A stretch of DNA of 64,000 nucleotides from Flavobacterium sp. IB48 (GTDB lineage Bacteria > Bacteroidota > Bacteroidia > Flavobacteriales > Flavobacteriaceae). The notes beneath the pieces are model-generated. The model did not search any database. It was not told the DNA's origin and worked only from the letters and a program-made list of their open reading frames with translations. This document shows positions 1 through 7,260 of the stretch, piece by piece. Position 1 is the first letter of the stretch. Each line of letters opens with the position of its first letter. The translations under genes and the position numbers were made by a program. The DNA lies in contig NZ_JAEFCA010000001.1 of assembly GCF_016405855.1 (NCBI RefSeq), positions 1,360,372 through 1,424,371 of the forward strand. Reading direction: 5' to 3'.

Positions 1-33
1 AGCTAATGTGATATCAGTAAAAATAAAATAAAC

Positions 34-41
34 TATGTTTG
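34..41 (+). promoter_or_regulatory. -7 element of the LysR gene promoter
   Basis: TATGTTTG matches the Bacteroidota -7 consensus TAnnTTTG and ends 19 bases before the LysR start codon. No TTG at the expected -33 spacing is visible, so only the -7 half is supported. Confidence 0.45.
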
Positions 42-60
42 TTATAAATAAATTTATATC

Positions 61-966
61 ATGGTAAATCTAGAATGGTACAGAACTTTTAAAGCAGTTT
101 ACAAAAACGGTAATTTTTCAGTGGCTGCGAAGGAATTATTTATGAGTCAGCCTGCGGTTAGTCAGCAGATTTCAATGCTTGAAGCACACGTGGGAAATAA
201 ATTGTTCAATCGGAAATCTAAAGGAGTAGAACCAACCGAATACGCTAAGTTACTGAATAATTTGATAATAGACGCATTAGATCGTCTCGAAAGTGTTGAA
301 GTTGGCTTTAGAGCAAAAGCTGAAAATGCAAACAGATTAATTTCTGTCGGAATTTCAAAACATCTTTTTGACTGCGTTGGCAATCTATTAATTGCTAAGT
401 TTGATTTAATCGATTTTACTTTTGCAGAAAACGATGAACTTTTTGCATTGGTGGATGCTAAAAAATTAGACTTTGCTATAACAACAAAAAGATTTGACAC
501 TTTTGATACTACTTATGAAATTGTCGGAAAAATAAAATTGATTTTGGTTGCTCCAGTAAGTTTAGATATAACCGAATTTCGCCAAAAATTAAAAGCAGAC
601 AATTATACAGAAATAGAGCAATGGCTGAATACGCAGAAATGGTATAGTCATGACGCACGTATTCCGCATATAAAATTATTTTGGCTGCATGCTTTCAATA
701 AAAAAAGACCTTCTATGGTGCCTAATTACATTATTCCTTCAGAATCTGAAATGCTTAGGCTTTTATCTAAAAATGATGGAGTTGCTGCTACTTGGAACTG
801 TAACGCAAGAAATTTTATCAAGGAAAATAAGTTGCAGTTGTTATGGAACAGTTTTCATGTGCCAGAAGAATTTGTGTATTTATTAGCTCCAAAAAATAAT
901 AACTTAAAGTCATTTTTTGATATTATTGAAAAAGAACTGAAATTGTTTTTTGGAAATAGATTGTAG
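61..966 (+). CDS. LysR family transcriptional regulator
   Basis: A 301-residue protein with an N-terminal winged helix-turn-helix of the LysR type (about residues 4-63: FKAVYKNGNFSVAAKELF followed by SQPAVSQQIS), then an effector-binding domain to the C-terminus. The length is normal for the family. The ATG start is 19 bases after a -7 element. The next gene downstream codes for an exported lipoprotein and is not an obvious target; the usual divergent target would lie left of the window. The effector cannot be told from sequence. The family call is secure, the role unknown. Confidence 0.93.
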   Translation: MVNLEWYRTFKAVYKNGNFSVAAKELFMSQPAVSQQISMLEAHVGNKLFNRKSKGVEPTEYAKLLNNLIIDALDRLESVEVGFRAKAENANRLISVGISKHLFDCVGNLLIAKFDLIDFTFAENDELFALVDAKKLDFAITTKRFDTFDTTYEIVGKIKLILVAPVSLDITEFRQKLKADNYTEIEQWLNTQKWYSHDARIPHIKLFWLHAFNKKRPSMVPNYIIPSESEMLRLLSKNDGVAATWNCNARNFIKENKLQLLWNSFHVPEEFVYLLAPKNNNLKSFFDIIEKELKLFFGNRL

Positions 967-1065
967 TTTTTTTATTTTTATTAATTGAAATTCAGGTGTT
1001 TAATGGCCTTTGTGGAAAAAAATAACTTTGAGTTCAGTAAATTAACTTCTAAAACTAGATTGATT

Positions 1066-1434
1066 ATGAGAAAGATTGCAACATTTTTGGTACTTGTAAC
1101 AGTTTTATATACTAGTAATTCATGCAGTAAGCATGATGACGAAGCTATTGTAGATTGTTTTGGAGATTCTATATTAACAGAATTAAAGCATTCGACAGAT
1201 GGTACAAATTCAAAAATAATAAATTACTCCATTCAATATGGTGGAAGCAATACCGTAACTTCAGTAAAATGGACTTTTGGTGATGGAAAAACAGAAACCA
1301 TAAATACTACGACCGGTGCTGTGTCGCATACTTATAGTGCAGCAGGAACTTTTGAAGTTAAAGCAGATGTAACGCTAAAAAAAGGCGATGGGAGTTGTAC
1401 TGTTAGCCCAAAGAAAAGTGTAACGGTGAACTAA
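1066..1434 (+). CDS. PKD-domain lipoprotein
   Basis: A 122-residue secreted protein. Residues 1-20 form a lipoprotein signal (MRKIATFLVLVTVL then TSNSC, acylated Cys20); the rest is a single PKD-like immunoglobulin fold (about residues 50-118) with the typical WTFGDG and HTYSAAGTF motifs. I place the start at the ATG at 1066 rather than an upstream in-frame TTG at 985, because only the later start puts the hydrophobic signal at the N-terminus. PKD domains usually mediate surface protein or sugar contacts. It sits alone between the LysR gene and the Nudix regulator, and no partner is evident. Confidence 0.82.
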   Translation: MRKIATFLVLVTVLYTSNSCSKHDDEAIVDCFGDSILTELKHSTDGTNSKIINYSIQYGGSNTVTSVKWTFGDGKTETINTTTGAVSHTYSAAGTFEVKADVTLKKGDGSCTVSPKKSVTVN

Positions 1435-1455
1435 AATACTGCTTGTAAAAATAGT

Positions 1456-1514
1456 AATGAGGATCAACTTTGTAATTTATTGCATAAGCATAGATTACAA
1501 AGTTGATCCTCATT
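1456..1514. repeat. 21-bp perfect inverted repeat with 17-base loop
   Basis: Arms at 1456-1476 and 1494-1514 are perfectly complementary over 21 bases (left arm begins AATGAGGATCAACTT). There is no T-run on either side, so it is not a normal intrinsic terminator. The right arm ends 3 bases before a -7-like element for the next gene. It could be a transcript-end hairpin, a regulatory palindrome or a remnant of a small dispersed element. Confidence 0.85.
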
Positions 1515-1517
1515 CGT

Positions 1518-1525
1518 TATATTTG
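1518..1525 (+). promoter_or_regulatory. -7 element for the NrtR-like gene
   Basis: TATATTTG fits TAnnTTTG and lies 19 bases before the ATG at 1545. A TTG at 1503-1505 is only 12 bases upstream of it, too close for a standard -33, so the promoter is only partly supported. It directly follows the 21-bp inverted repeat. Confidence 0.45.
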
Positions 1526-1544
1526 TTTGATAGGATTTAGGATT

Positions 1545-2237
1545 ATGGAAAAATTACAAAATATTAGAATTGCTGTAGATGCTATTGTTTTTGGCTACAA
1601 GAACAATGGTTTATATGCGTTATTGATTGAGCAAAAATTTGGTTCGGCAGATAAATATTGGGCATTGCCTGGAGGTTTGGTTAAAAATGATGAATCTTTA
1701 AGCGATGCAGTTATTCGTGAATTACATGAAGAAACGAATGTGCAATTGACTTTTATGGAACAGCTCTATACTTTTGGAGATGATATAAATAGAGATTCTA
1801 GAAATCGCGTTATTTCAGTTGCGTATTATGCTTTGGTTGAAGCTTCAAACTTAGAAATAAAAGCCGATACAGATGCTGAAAGAGTACAATGGTTTAAAAT
1901 TGACGAAATTCCGCCTTTAGCATTCGATCATAATTTGATTTTAAAAAAAGGTATAGAAAGATTGAAAGCGAAATTAACTTACGAGCCAATTGGTTTCGAT
2001 TTACTTCCAGACGAGTTTCTGTTTTCAGATTTGGAAAACCTTTATTGTACCATTCTAGAAAAAGAAATTGATCGCAGAAATTTTAGAAAAAAAATACTAA
2101 GCTTCGGCATTTTAGAGCAAACAGATAATTTTTCACCTATAAAAAGCGGAAGACCTGCTAAATTATTTAGATTTAATAAACTGAAATATAGAGATTTAGC
2201 TTCTAAAGGTTTTCACTTCGAAATAAAGTTTGCGTAA
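1545..2237 (+). CDS. nrtR: NrtR-type Nudix / winged-helix transcriptional regulator
   Basis: A 230-residue protein: an N-terminal Nudix domain (about residues 6-140), then a C-terminal winged-helix region (about 150-228) with the SGRPAKLFRF motif typical of NrtR regulators. The Nudix box runs from Gly44 to Val66 and keeps G44, E50, R58, E59, E62 and E63; only the second Gly is Asn. This is more intact than in many NrtR proteins, so residual hydrolase activity is possible. NrtR proteins bind ADP-ribose-type ligands and repress NAD genes. Two palindromes just downstream, in front of a PRPP-synthetase-like gene heading a run that ends in nadV, fit that role. I chose the ATG at 1545; an earlier TTG lies inside the inverted repeat. 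Confidence 0.85.
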   Translation: MEKLQNIRIAVDAIVFGYKNNGLYALLIEQKFGSADKYWALPGGLVKNDESLSDAVIRELHEETNVQLTFMEQLYTFGDDINRDSRNRVISVAYYALVEASNLEIKADTDAERVQWFKIDEIPPLAFDHNLILKKGIERLKAKLTYEPIGFDLLPDEFLFSDLENLYCTILEKEIDRRNFRKKILSFGILEQTDNFSPIKSGRPAKLFRFNKLKYRDLASKGFHFEIKFA

Positions 2238-2249
2238 TTTTTACACAAA
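2229..2249. promoter_or_regulatory. Candidate NrtR operator A (upstream site)
   Basis: A 21-bp near-palindrome: left half TTTGCGTAA, centre TTT, right half TTACACAAA, with one mismatched pair out of nine. It overlaps the nrtR stop codon and ends 5 bases before the -33 TTG of the downstream promoter. It shares length and outer bases with operator B, 52 bp away. Confidence 0.65.
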
Positions 2250-2254
2250 ATAAA

Positions 2255-2284
2255 TTGTTTATTCAAAATTAAATTCTACATTTG
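2255..2284 (+). promoter_or_regulatory. Promoter of the NAD/ADP-ribose operon
   Basis: A textbook Bacteroidota promoter: TTG at 2255-2257, a 19-base spacer, then TACATTTG at 2277-2284. The last four bases of the -7 element are also the first four of operator B, so a protein bound there would block RNA polymerase. Confidence 0.8.
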
Positions 2285-2301
2285 CGTATAATTAACGCAA
2301 A
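2281..2301. promoter_or_regulatory. Candidate NrtR operator B (overlaps -7 element)
   Basis: A 21-bp palindrome with perfect 7-base arms, TTTGCGT and ACGCAAA, around a 7-base AT centre. It overlaps the -7 element and the likely transcription start. Its start is 52 bp from that of operator A, close to five helical turns, so both sites should lie on the same face of the DNA. Confidence 0.72.
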
Positions 2302-2311
2302 CTAAAAAACT

Positions 2312-3145
2312 ATGATACTAAATCTCGACCCAAAATTCGCTCCATTTCAAAATCAGGAAGAAATTAAATTTCAAAGTTTTACTTTCTCTGGAGGAGAACC
2401 ACACATCAAAATCGCTCCAGATTTTGATGCAAATGAAAAAGTTACTATTACGCATAGATTAAATTCATTCAACGATTTAGGTTTGTTGTGTGTTACGGTT
2501 GACGCTTTACGCAGAATGGATGTTAAAATCATAGATCTTTTCATTCCGTATTTTCCAGCAGCAAGACAAGACCGTGTTATGATTCCTGGTGAGCCTTTAT
2601 CTGTAAAAGTTTATGCTGATATAATTAATGCAATGCAGTTGAACAAAGTATTTGTTTTTGATGCGCATTCTGAAGTTACACCAGCTTTGTTGAATAATAG
2701 TACTGTGATTCCAAACTATACTTTTATAAAAGAAGTTTTAAATAAAATAGGCGAAAACGTAAAATTGATTTCTCCAGATGGAGGAGCTTTGAAAAAAATC
2801 TATAAAGTATCTGAGTTTTTAGGAGGTGTTGAAGTTGTAGAATGCAGTAAAAGCCGTGATGTAAAAACAGGAAAATTATCTGGTTTTAAAGTTTACAATG
2901 ATGATTTGCAAGGAATGGATTGTTTAATTGTAGATGATATTTGCGACGGAGGAGGAACTTTCGTAGGATTAGCCGAAGAACTTAAAAAGAAAAATGCCGG
3001 AAAATTATACTTAGCAGTAAGCCACGGAATTTTCAATAAAGGTTTTGAAGTTTTAAACTGCTTTGATGGAATCTTTACAACCAATTCTTTTAAAGATTTT
3101 GAAGGCGAAAGCGTTCAAGTGATCAGATTGGAGAATTTAGTTTAA
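2312..3145 (+). CDS. prs: Ribose-phosphate pyrophosphokinase-like protein (PRPP synthetase family)
   Basis: A 277-residue member of the PRPP-synthetase family, shorter than the usual 310-320. Visible landmarks: the ATP loop ARQDR (84-88), the metal/ATP site DAHSE (117-121, canonically DLHA), SPDGGA (154-159), the catalytic pair K180/R182, and the PRPP loop VDDICDGGGT (207-216), where the usual TAG is GGG. As first gene of a run ending in nadV, the simplest role is supplying PRPP to make nicotinamide mononucleotide. Its short length and altered loops, plus the ADP-ribose enzymes in the operon, make a kinase acting on ADP-ribose (as in the phage NARP1 pathway) a real alternative. The housekeeping prs is probably elsewhere. 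Confidence 0.85.
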   Translation: MILNLDPKFAPFQNQEEIKFQSFTFSGGEPHIKIAPDFDANEKVTITHRLNSFNDLGLLCVTVDALRRMDVKIIDLFIPYFPAARQDRVMIPGEPLSVKVYADIINAMQLNKVFVFDAHSEVTPALLNNSTVIPNYTFIKEVLNKIGENVKLISPDGGALKKIYKVSEFLGGVEVVECSKSRDVKTGKLSGFKVYNDDLQGMDCLIVDDICDGGGTFVGLAEELKKKNAGKLYLAVSHGIFNKGFEVLNCFDGIFTTNSFKDFEGESVQVIRLENLV

Positions 3146-3148
3146 AAA

Positions 3149-3246
3149 GTTTCAAGCTGTTTTGAGAACGTGAAACCTAAAAAAAAATCTATTAACCGTT
3201 TCAAGCTTAAACTCCCAAATTTCAAGTCTAGCATGCAACTTGAAAC
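3149..3246. repeat. Intergenic GTTTCAAG/CTTGAAAC inverted repeats
   Basis: The 134-base gap after the prs-like gene holds GTTTCAAG at 3149-3156 and 3198-3205 and its complement CTTGAAAC at 3239-3246. It looks like a dispersed non-coding repeat inserted within the operon. No gene or terminator with a T-run is visible. Confidence 0.5.
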
Positions 3247-3279
3247 AAAGAAAACTTGAAATAAAAACAACCAAAAATT

Positions 3280-3615
3280 ATGAGCGACGATTTAAAACCA
3301 CGATTTATTGAATCTCTAAAAAGAAACAATGATCAGATAAGAGAAGACAGAGCCAAAGTAATTGGTGAGGATTCTGAATTAATTTACAGAAGAAGAGTCG
3401 AAGATATCGAATTAAAAATCAAAAGACTCGAAAGAGAACAAGAAGGACTGATTGATATTAGTCCGCTTGATAAAAACAGTTTAACTTTTGCCGATTTTCA
3501 GCCAGAAGCTTTTGTTCAAAAAGACATGGAACTTTCGCTGACAATCAGAAATTTAAACATTCAGTTTGAGGTTACAAAAAAGAGATTTGAATATTTATTT
3601 GGTAAAAAATATTAG
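3280..3615 (+). CDS. Hypothetical coiled-coil protein in the NAD operon
   Basis: A 111-residue, highly charged protein that I do not recognise. It has no signal peptide or membrane segment. A heptad-like charged stretch (about residues 35-60, RVEDIELKIKRLEREQEG) suggests a coiled coil, and the C-terminal part (about 83-111) looks helical. It ends 2 bases before the VWA gene, so the two are probably translated together and may form a complex. No enzyme motif is visible. Confidence 0.78.
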   Translation: MSDDLKPRFIESLKRNNDQIREDRAKVIGEDSELIYRRRVEDIELKIKRLEREQEGLIDISPLDKNSLTFADFQPEAFVQKDMELSLTIRNLNIQFEVTKKRFEYLFGKKY

Positions 3616-3617
3616 TC

Positions 3618-4487
3618 ATGGGAGGAACAAGATATGATTTCGGTGCTCGCGAAAGCAGAGCAAAAAAAGTAGGTTATGCTAGCAAATCTGCAGCAGAGAT
3701 ATTTACACAGAATGCGTTACATATGGCTCATGAATCTATGAATCCAAATGGAGTGATTTTTAGAGAAGCTAGAGATTCTGATGTTCATCCCAATACAGTT
3801 CCGATTATTTTAGGATTAGACGTTACAGGAAGTATGGGGCATATCCCGCACGAATTGATTAAAGAAGGACTTCCAAAATTAATGGGAGGAATTATTCAAG
3901 GTGGCGTTCCAGATCCAGCACTTTTATTTTTAGGAATCGGAGATCACGAATGCGATAGATATCCGCTTCAAGTTGGACAGTTTGAATCTGGTGACGAAGA
4001 ATTGGATATGTGGTTAACAAGAACCTATATTGAAGGCGGTGGAGGAGGAAACGCCGGAGAAAGTTATCTTTTAGCATGGTATTTTGCTGCATTTCACACT
4101 AAAACCGATGCATTCGAAAAAAGAGGACAAAAAGGATTATTGTTTACAGTGGGTGATGAACCAGGTTTAAAAACACTTCCGGCTTCGGCAATTAAAGAAA
4201 TAATGGGGCAAGGACAACAGACTTACACGCATCTTGAATTATTAGCAGAAGCGCAAAAAAGATACGATGTCTATCATATTAGCGTATTGCATTCAGGACA
4301 AGCCATCAATGCCGATGTAGAATGGAAAGAATTACTGGGACAAAATTGTTTGTCTATAGAAGATCATAGAGAAATTCCAAATGTAATTAAAAAGATTATC
4401 TGCGATAAGCATAAAAGTTCTGATTTAGGATCAATACCAGTTTCTGATGCAAGTGATAACAGCTTAGATAATATAGAAATGCTTTAA
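3618..4487 (+). CDS. Cytoplasmic VWA (MIDAS) domain protein
   Basis: A 289-residue protein with a von Willebrand A-like core. Strand 1 carries the metal-binding motif DVTGSMG (68-74, MIDAS form DxTGS), and a glycine-rich loop GGGGGNAGES follows further on. It has no signal peptide, unlike the VWA proteins of the Bat operon in this window, so it should act in the cytoplasm. VWA domains use the bound metal for regulated protein binding. The 2-base gaps to both neighbours suggest a stoichiometric partner of the coiled-coil protein or the PurA-like enzyme. I cannot name the family more exactly. Confidence 0.8.
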   Translation: MGGTRYDFGARESRAKKVGYASKSAAEIFTQNALHMAHESMNPNGVIFREARDSDVHPNTVPIILGLDVTGSMGHIPHELIKEGLPKLMGGIIQGGVPDPALLFLGIGDHECDRYPLQVGQFESGDEELDMWLTRTYIEGGGGGNAGESYLLAWYFAAFHTKTDAFEKRGQKGLLFTVGDEPGLKTLPASAIKEIMGQGQQTYTHLELLAEAQKRYDVYHISVLHSGQAINADVEWKELLGQNCLSIEDHREIPNVIKKIICDKHKSSDLGSIPVSDASDNSLDNIEML

Positions 4488-4489
4488 AA

Positions 4490-5569
4490 ATGAAAACAGC
4501 GAAAATAGTTATAGGTTTAGGATTTGGTGATGAAGGAAAAGGCATAACAACAGATTTTCTGGCAAAACAAAACCCTGAATCTATAGTTATTCGCTTTTCA
4601 GGAGGACAACAGGCTGCTCATACCGTCATGATCGGCAATAGAAAACACGTGCATTCGAGTTTTGCAAGCGGAGCACTTCGTGGTCTTCCGTCTTATTACA
4701 GCGAGCACTGTACGATTCATCCGCTTTTTCTTTATAACGAAAGAGAAGAATTAAATGAAAAAAATGCTAATCTGGATTTGTATATTCATCCTTTAGCAAA
4801 AGTTACCACTCCGTTTGACGTCTGGCACAACAGAGGAAATGTGAGAAACATTGAAAACGGAACCTGCGGAAAAGGCATTGGTTCAACGATGAAAAGAAAT
4901 GAAGGTCCGTATAAATTGTTTGCCATCGATTTGATTGCTCCTCGCGAAATGCTTTTAGAAAAACTAAACCAAATCGCATATTACTATGGCCTTTTAAATG
5001 AAAGTGGAATTGAGGAAGAAATCAATGCATATTTAGAAGCAATAGATAAATTAAAGTGGAATATTGTCGATTATACGTTTCTTTCAAAATACGAAAATCT
5101 GATTTTTGAAGGCAGCCAGGGAGTTCTGCTCGACATGGATCACGGCGTTTTTCCGAATGTAACCTATGCCAATACCACTTCAAAAAATGCAATTGAAATT
5201 TGTAATAAACTAAAGATTGAAGATGTAGCCGTTTATTACGTAACCCGAAGTTATTCAACCCGCCACGGATACGGCTGGATGGCTAATGAAGGAGAAATTG
5301 AATTAAAAAATAACGAAGAAGAAACTTGTGTTTTTAACGAATACCAAAAACATTTACGTTTTGGAAGTCTGAATTACGAACTTCTTAATTACGCTCTAAA
5401 ACTCGATGCCGCTTACAGCCCAATGGTACAAAGAAATTTGGTTGTAACTTGTATGGATCAACTAGAGCAGGATTTTGAATTCGAAAATCTAACAACAGAA
5501 TTCAATGAAATCTACGGATCATTTTCACCCGATTCAAAAGATTTTAAAAACATTACTTCTTTGTTTTAA
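4490..5569 (+). CDS. Divergent adenylosuccinate synthetase-like protein
   Basis: A 359-residue PurA homologue, much shorter than the usual bacterial 420-430. The N-terminal GTP loop GFGDEGKG (11-18), with catalytic Asp14, and His44 are kept. But the NAGH segment reads QQAAH, the guanine-recognition TKLD appears as TCMD, and the C-terminal VTKAYTTR region is VTRSYSTRHGYGW. It is therefore a paralogue with probably altered base or substrate choice, not the housekeeping purA. Short PurA relatives include archaeal PurA and phage PurZ (a 2-aminoadenine pathway enzyme acting on dGMP), though PurZ lacks this Asp. It starts 2 bases after the VWA gene. Confidence 0.82.
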   Translation: MKTAKIVIGLGFGDEGKGITTDFLAKQNPESIVIRFSGGQQAAHTVMIGNRKHVHSSFASGALRGLPSYYSEHCTIHPLFLYNEREELNEKNANLDLYIHPLAKVTTPFDVWHNRGNVRNIENGTCGKGIGSTMKRNEGPYKLFAIDLIAPREMLLEKLNQIAYYYGLLNESGIEEEINAYLEAIDKLKWNIVDYTFLSKYENLIFEGSQGVLLDMDHGVFPNVTYANTTSKNAIEICNKLKIEDVAVYYVTRSYSTRHGYGWMANEGEIELKNNEEETCVFNEYQKHLRFGSLNYELLNYALKLDAAYSPMVQRNLVVTCMDQLEQDFEFENLTTEFNEIYGSFSPDSKDFKNITSLF

Positions 5570-5582
5570 TAAAATAGAAAAA

Positions 5583-6110
5583 ATGAAATACAATATAGAT
5601 ACCATAGCTCCAGAAAGTAAATTTTTATTTTTCTGGGGACACCAACCAAGTAAAGACGGAAAAATTCTCAAAACCTGTTTCAGCCAATGGTGGTTGAGTT
5701 CTTTTAAAGTTGATAAAATAACTTATAAAACTGCCGAACATTGGATGATGGCCAAGAAAGCGGAATTATTCAATGATCAAGAAATTTTAGAAAAAATCCT
5801 TAAAGCTGATTCTCCTGCCGAAGCTAAAAAACTAGGTCGTGAAGTCAAAAACTATGTCGATACAGTTTGGTTAGAAAACCGATACGAAATTGTAAAACAA
5901 GGAAACTATCACAAATTCAGTCAAAACGCCGATTTGAAAACGTTCTTACTAAACACTAAAGAACGAGTTATTGTAGAAGCAAGTCCAGTCGATCCAATTT
6001 GGGGAATCGGAATGGCAGAAGATCACAAAGATGTTCTAAAACCAGAAGCTTGGAAAGGTTTGAATCTTTTGGGTTTTGCTTTGATGGAAGTTAGGGATGA
6101 ATTGAGATAA
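5583..6110 (+). CDS. NADAR (YbiA-like) domain protein
   Basis: A 175-residue single-domain NADAR/YbiA protein. The family motifs are all visible: FFWGH near the start, FSQWW, TAEHWMMAKKA, then IVEASPVDPIWGIGM and a C-terminal WKGLNLLGFAL. Family members act as N-glycosidases: E. coli YbiA on riboflavin-pathway intermediates, and other NADAR proteins on ADP-ribosylated guanine. I chose the ATG at 5583, after an A-rich leader, rather than an in-frame ATG at 5505 inside the PurA-like gene, since the domain begins right after 5583. In this operon the probable job is removing ADP-ribose from a nucleobase or handling an ADP-ribose derivative. Confidence 0.9.
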   Translation: MKYNIDTIAPESKFLFFWGHQPSKDGKILKTCFSQWWLSSFKVDKITYKTAEHWMMAKKAELFNDQEILEKILKADSPAEAKKLGREVKNYVDTVWLENRYEIVKQGNYHKFSQNADLKTFLLNTKERVIVEASPVDPIWGIGMAEDHKDVLKPEAWKGLNLLGFALMEVRDELR

Positions 6111-6125
6111 ATCGAAATGCTAAAG

Positions 6126-6206
6126 ATGTTCCGCTAGGAACATTTGGTCGGTAGTAGAAAAAAATATCGATTAATCAAATTTACGTTCCGTAGGAACGTT
6201 TGATTA
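6126..6206. repeat. Twin GGAAC hairpins (dispersed intergenic element)
   Basis: Two hairpins lie in the 111-base gap. The first pairs ATGTTCC (6126-6132) with GGAACAT (6137-6143). The second pairs AATCAAA plus CGTTCC with GGAACG plus TTTGATT, ending at about 6206. A GGTCGGTAG segment between them resembles elements scattered in Flavobacterium genomes. No T-run follows, so it is not an obvious terminator. Confidence 0.65.
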
Positions 6207-6221
6207 AAATAAATTGTAAAA

Positions 6222-6692
6222 ATGAAAGACATACAATATATAAAAGGTGATGCAACATCTCCTGAAGGAACAGAAAATAAGATAATCGTTCACGTGTGCA
6301 ATGATATTGGCGGATGGGGAAAAGGGTTCGTAATGGCAATTTCAAAAAGATGGAAAACACCAGAAAAGCAATATCGTGAATGGTTTAAATCTAAAAATGA
6401 TTTTGAATTAGGGAAAGTGCAGTTTGTTCAAGTTGAAGAAGATTTATGGGTTGCAAACTTAATAGGGCAACACAAAATCAATAAAGATGAAAACGGTGGA
6501 GCTCCAATTCGATACCAAGCGATTGAAGAAGGATTAGAAGCAGTTTCTGATTTTGCAAAAACAAACAATGCATCAGTTCATATGCCTAGAATTGGATGCG
6601 GATTAGCTGGTGGAAAATGGGAAATGATTGAACCAATTATTCTTAAAACTCTTTCTAGTCAGGATATAAAAGTCGTGGTTTATGATTTTTAA
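6222..6692 (+). CDS. Macrodomain (ADP-ribose-binding / Appr-1''-p processing) protein
   Basis: A 156-residue stand-alone macrodomain. It begins with the ribose-proximal VHVCNDIGGWGKG loop (23-35) and contains the diphosphate-binding RIGCGLAGG loop (123-131). The catalytic Asp that follows the GCGL loop in TARG1/ALC1-type hydrolases is Ala129 here, so a phosphatase role on ADP-ribose-1''-phosphate (Poa1p-like) or simple binding is more likely than TARG1-type ester hydrolysis. It precedes kptA by 23 bases; KptA makes ADP-ribose 1'',2''-cyclic phosphate, whose opened form is a classic macrodomain substrate. Confidence 0.9.
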   Translation: MKDIQYIKGDATSPEGTENKIIVHVCNDIGGWGKGFVMAISKRWKTPEKQYREWFKSKNDFELGKVQFVQVEEDLWVANLIGQHKINKDENGGAPIRYQAIEEGLEAVSDFAKTNNASVHMPRIGCGLAGGKWEMIEPIILKTLSSQDIKVVVYDF

Positions 6693-6715
6693 ATCCATAA
6701 TAAAAAATAATAAAA

Positions 6716-7258
6716 ATGAATGAAAATATAGCAAAAAGCGTCAGCAAGTTTTTGAGTCTGGTGCTTAGACATTCGCCAGAAAAAATCGGATTAAAATTAG
6801 ACGAAAATGGATGGGCGGATGTAGAAGAATTAATTATAAAATGTAATAAAAAAGGGCAACGTTTGGACGCAGAACTTTTAGATTACGTTGTAGAAAATAA
6901 CGATAAAAAGCGTTTCGCTTACAATGAAGATAAAACCAAAATCCGTGCAAGTCAGGGACATTCCATTTCGGTTGAATTAAATCTGGCAGAAACGGAACCT
7001 TTGGAATATTTGTACCACGGAACTGTCGGGAAATTTATAGAAAACATTCGCAAAGAAGGTTTGAAAAAAATGAACCGTCAGCACGTACACTTAAGTAAAG
7101 ACAAAGAAACGGCAACAAAAGTAGGAAGCCGAAGAGGAGTGCCACAAATTTTAACCGTTAGAAGCGGCACGATGCATAGAGACGGATTTAAATTTTATTT
7201 ATCTGAAAACAATGTGTGGTTGACAGATGAGGTTCCTTCGGAATACATTGAATTTTAA
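6716..7258 (+). CDS. kptA: RNA 2'-phosphotransferase (Tpt1/KptA family)
   Basis: A 180-residue KptA/Tpt1. The enzyme removes an internal 2'-phosphate from RNA using NAD+, releasing nicotinamide and ADP-ribose 1'',2''-cyclic phosphate. The active-site residues are visible: R18-H19 (LVLRHSPEKIGL), R77 in IRASQGHS, and the HLSKD...VGSRRG region with R139/R140. Length is normal. The gene sits between the macrodomain gene and a phosphatase gene, 2 bases before the latter. In bacteria without spliced tRNA exons, KptA is thought to serve RNA repair; the neighbours here support a dedicated pathway. Confidence 0.93.
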   Translation: MNENIAKSVSKFLSLVLRHSPEKIGLKLDENGWADVEELIIKCNKKGQRLDAELLDYVVENNDKKRFAYNEDKTKIRASQGHSISVELNLAETEPLEYLYHGTVGKFIENIRKEGLKKMNRQHVHLSKDKETATKVGSRRGVPQILTVRSGTMHRDGFKFYLSENNVWLTDEVPSEYIEF

Positions 7259-7260
7259 AA

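Noticed and set aside
5505..5582. An earlier start for the NADAR gene, inside the PurA-like gene
   Set aside because: The added 26 residues lack family similarity and would overlap the upstream gene; the ATG at 5583 follows an A-rich leader and begins the domain.
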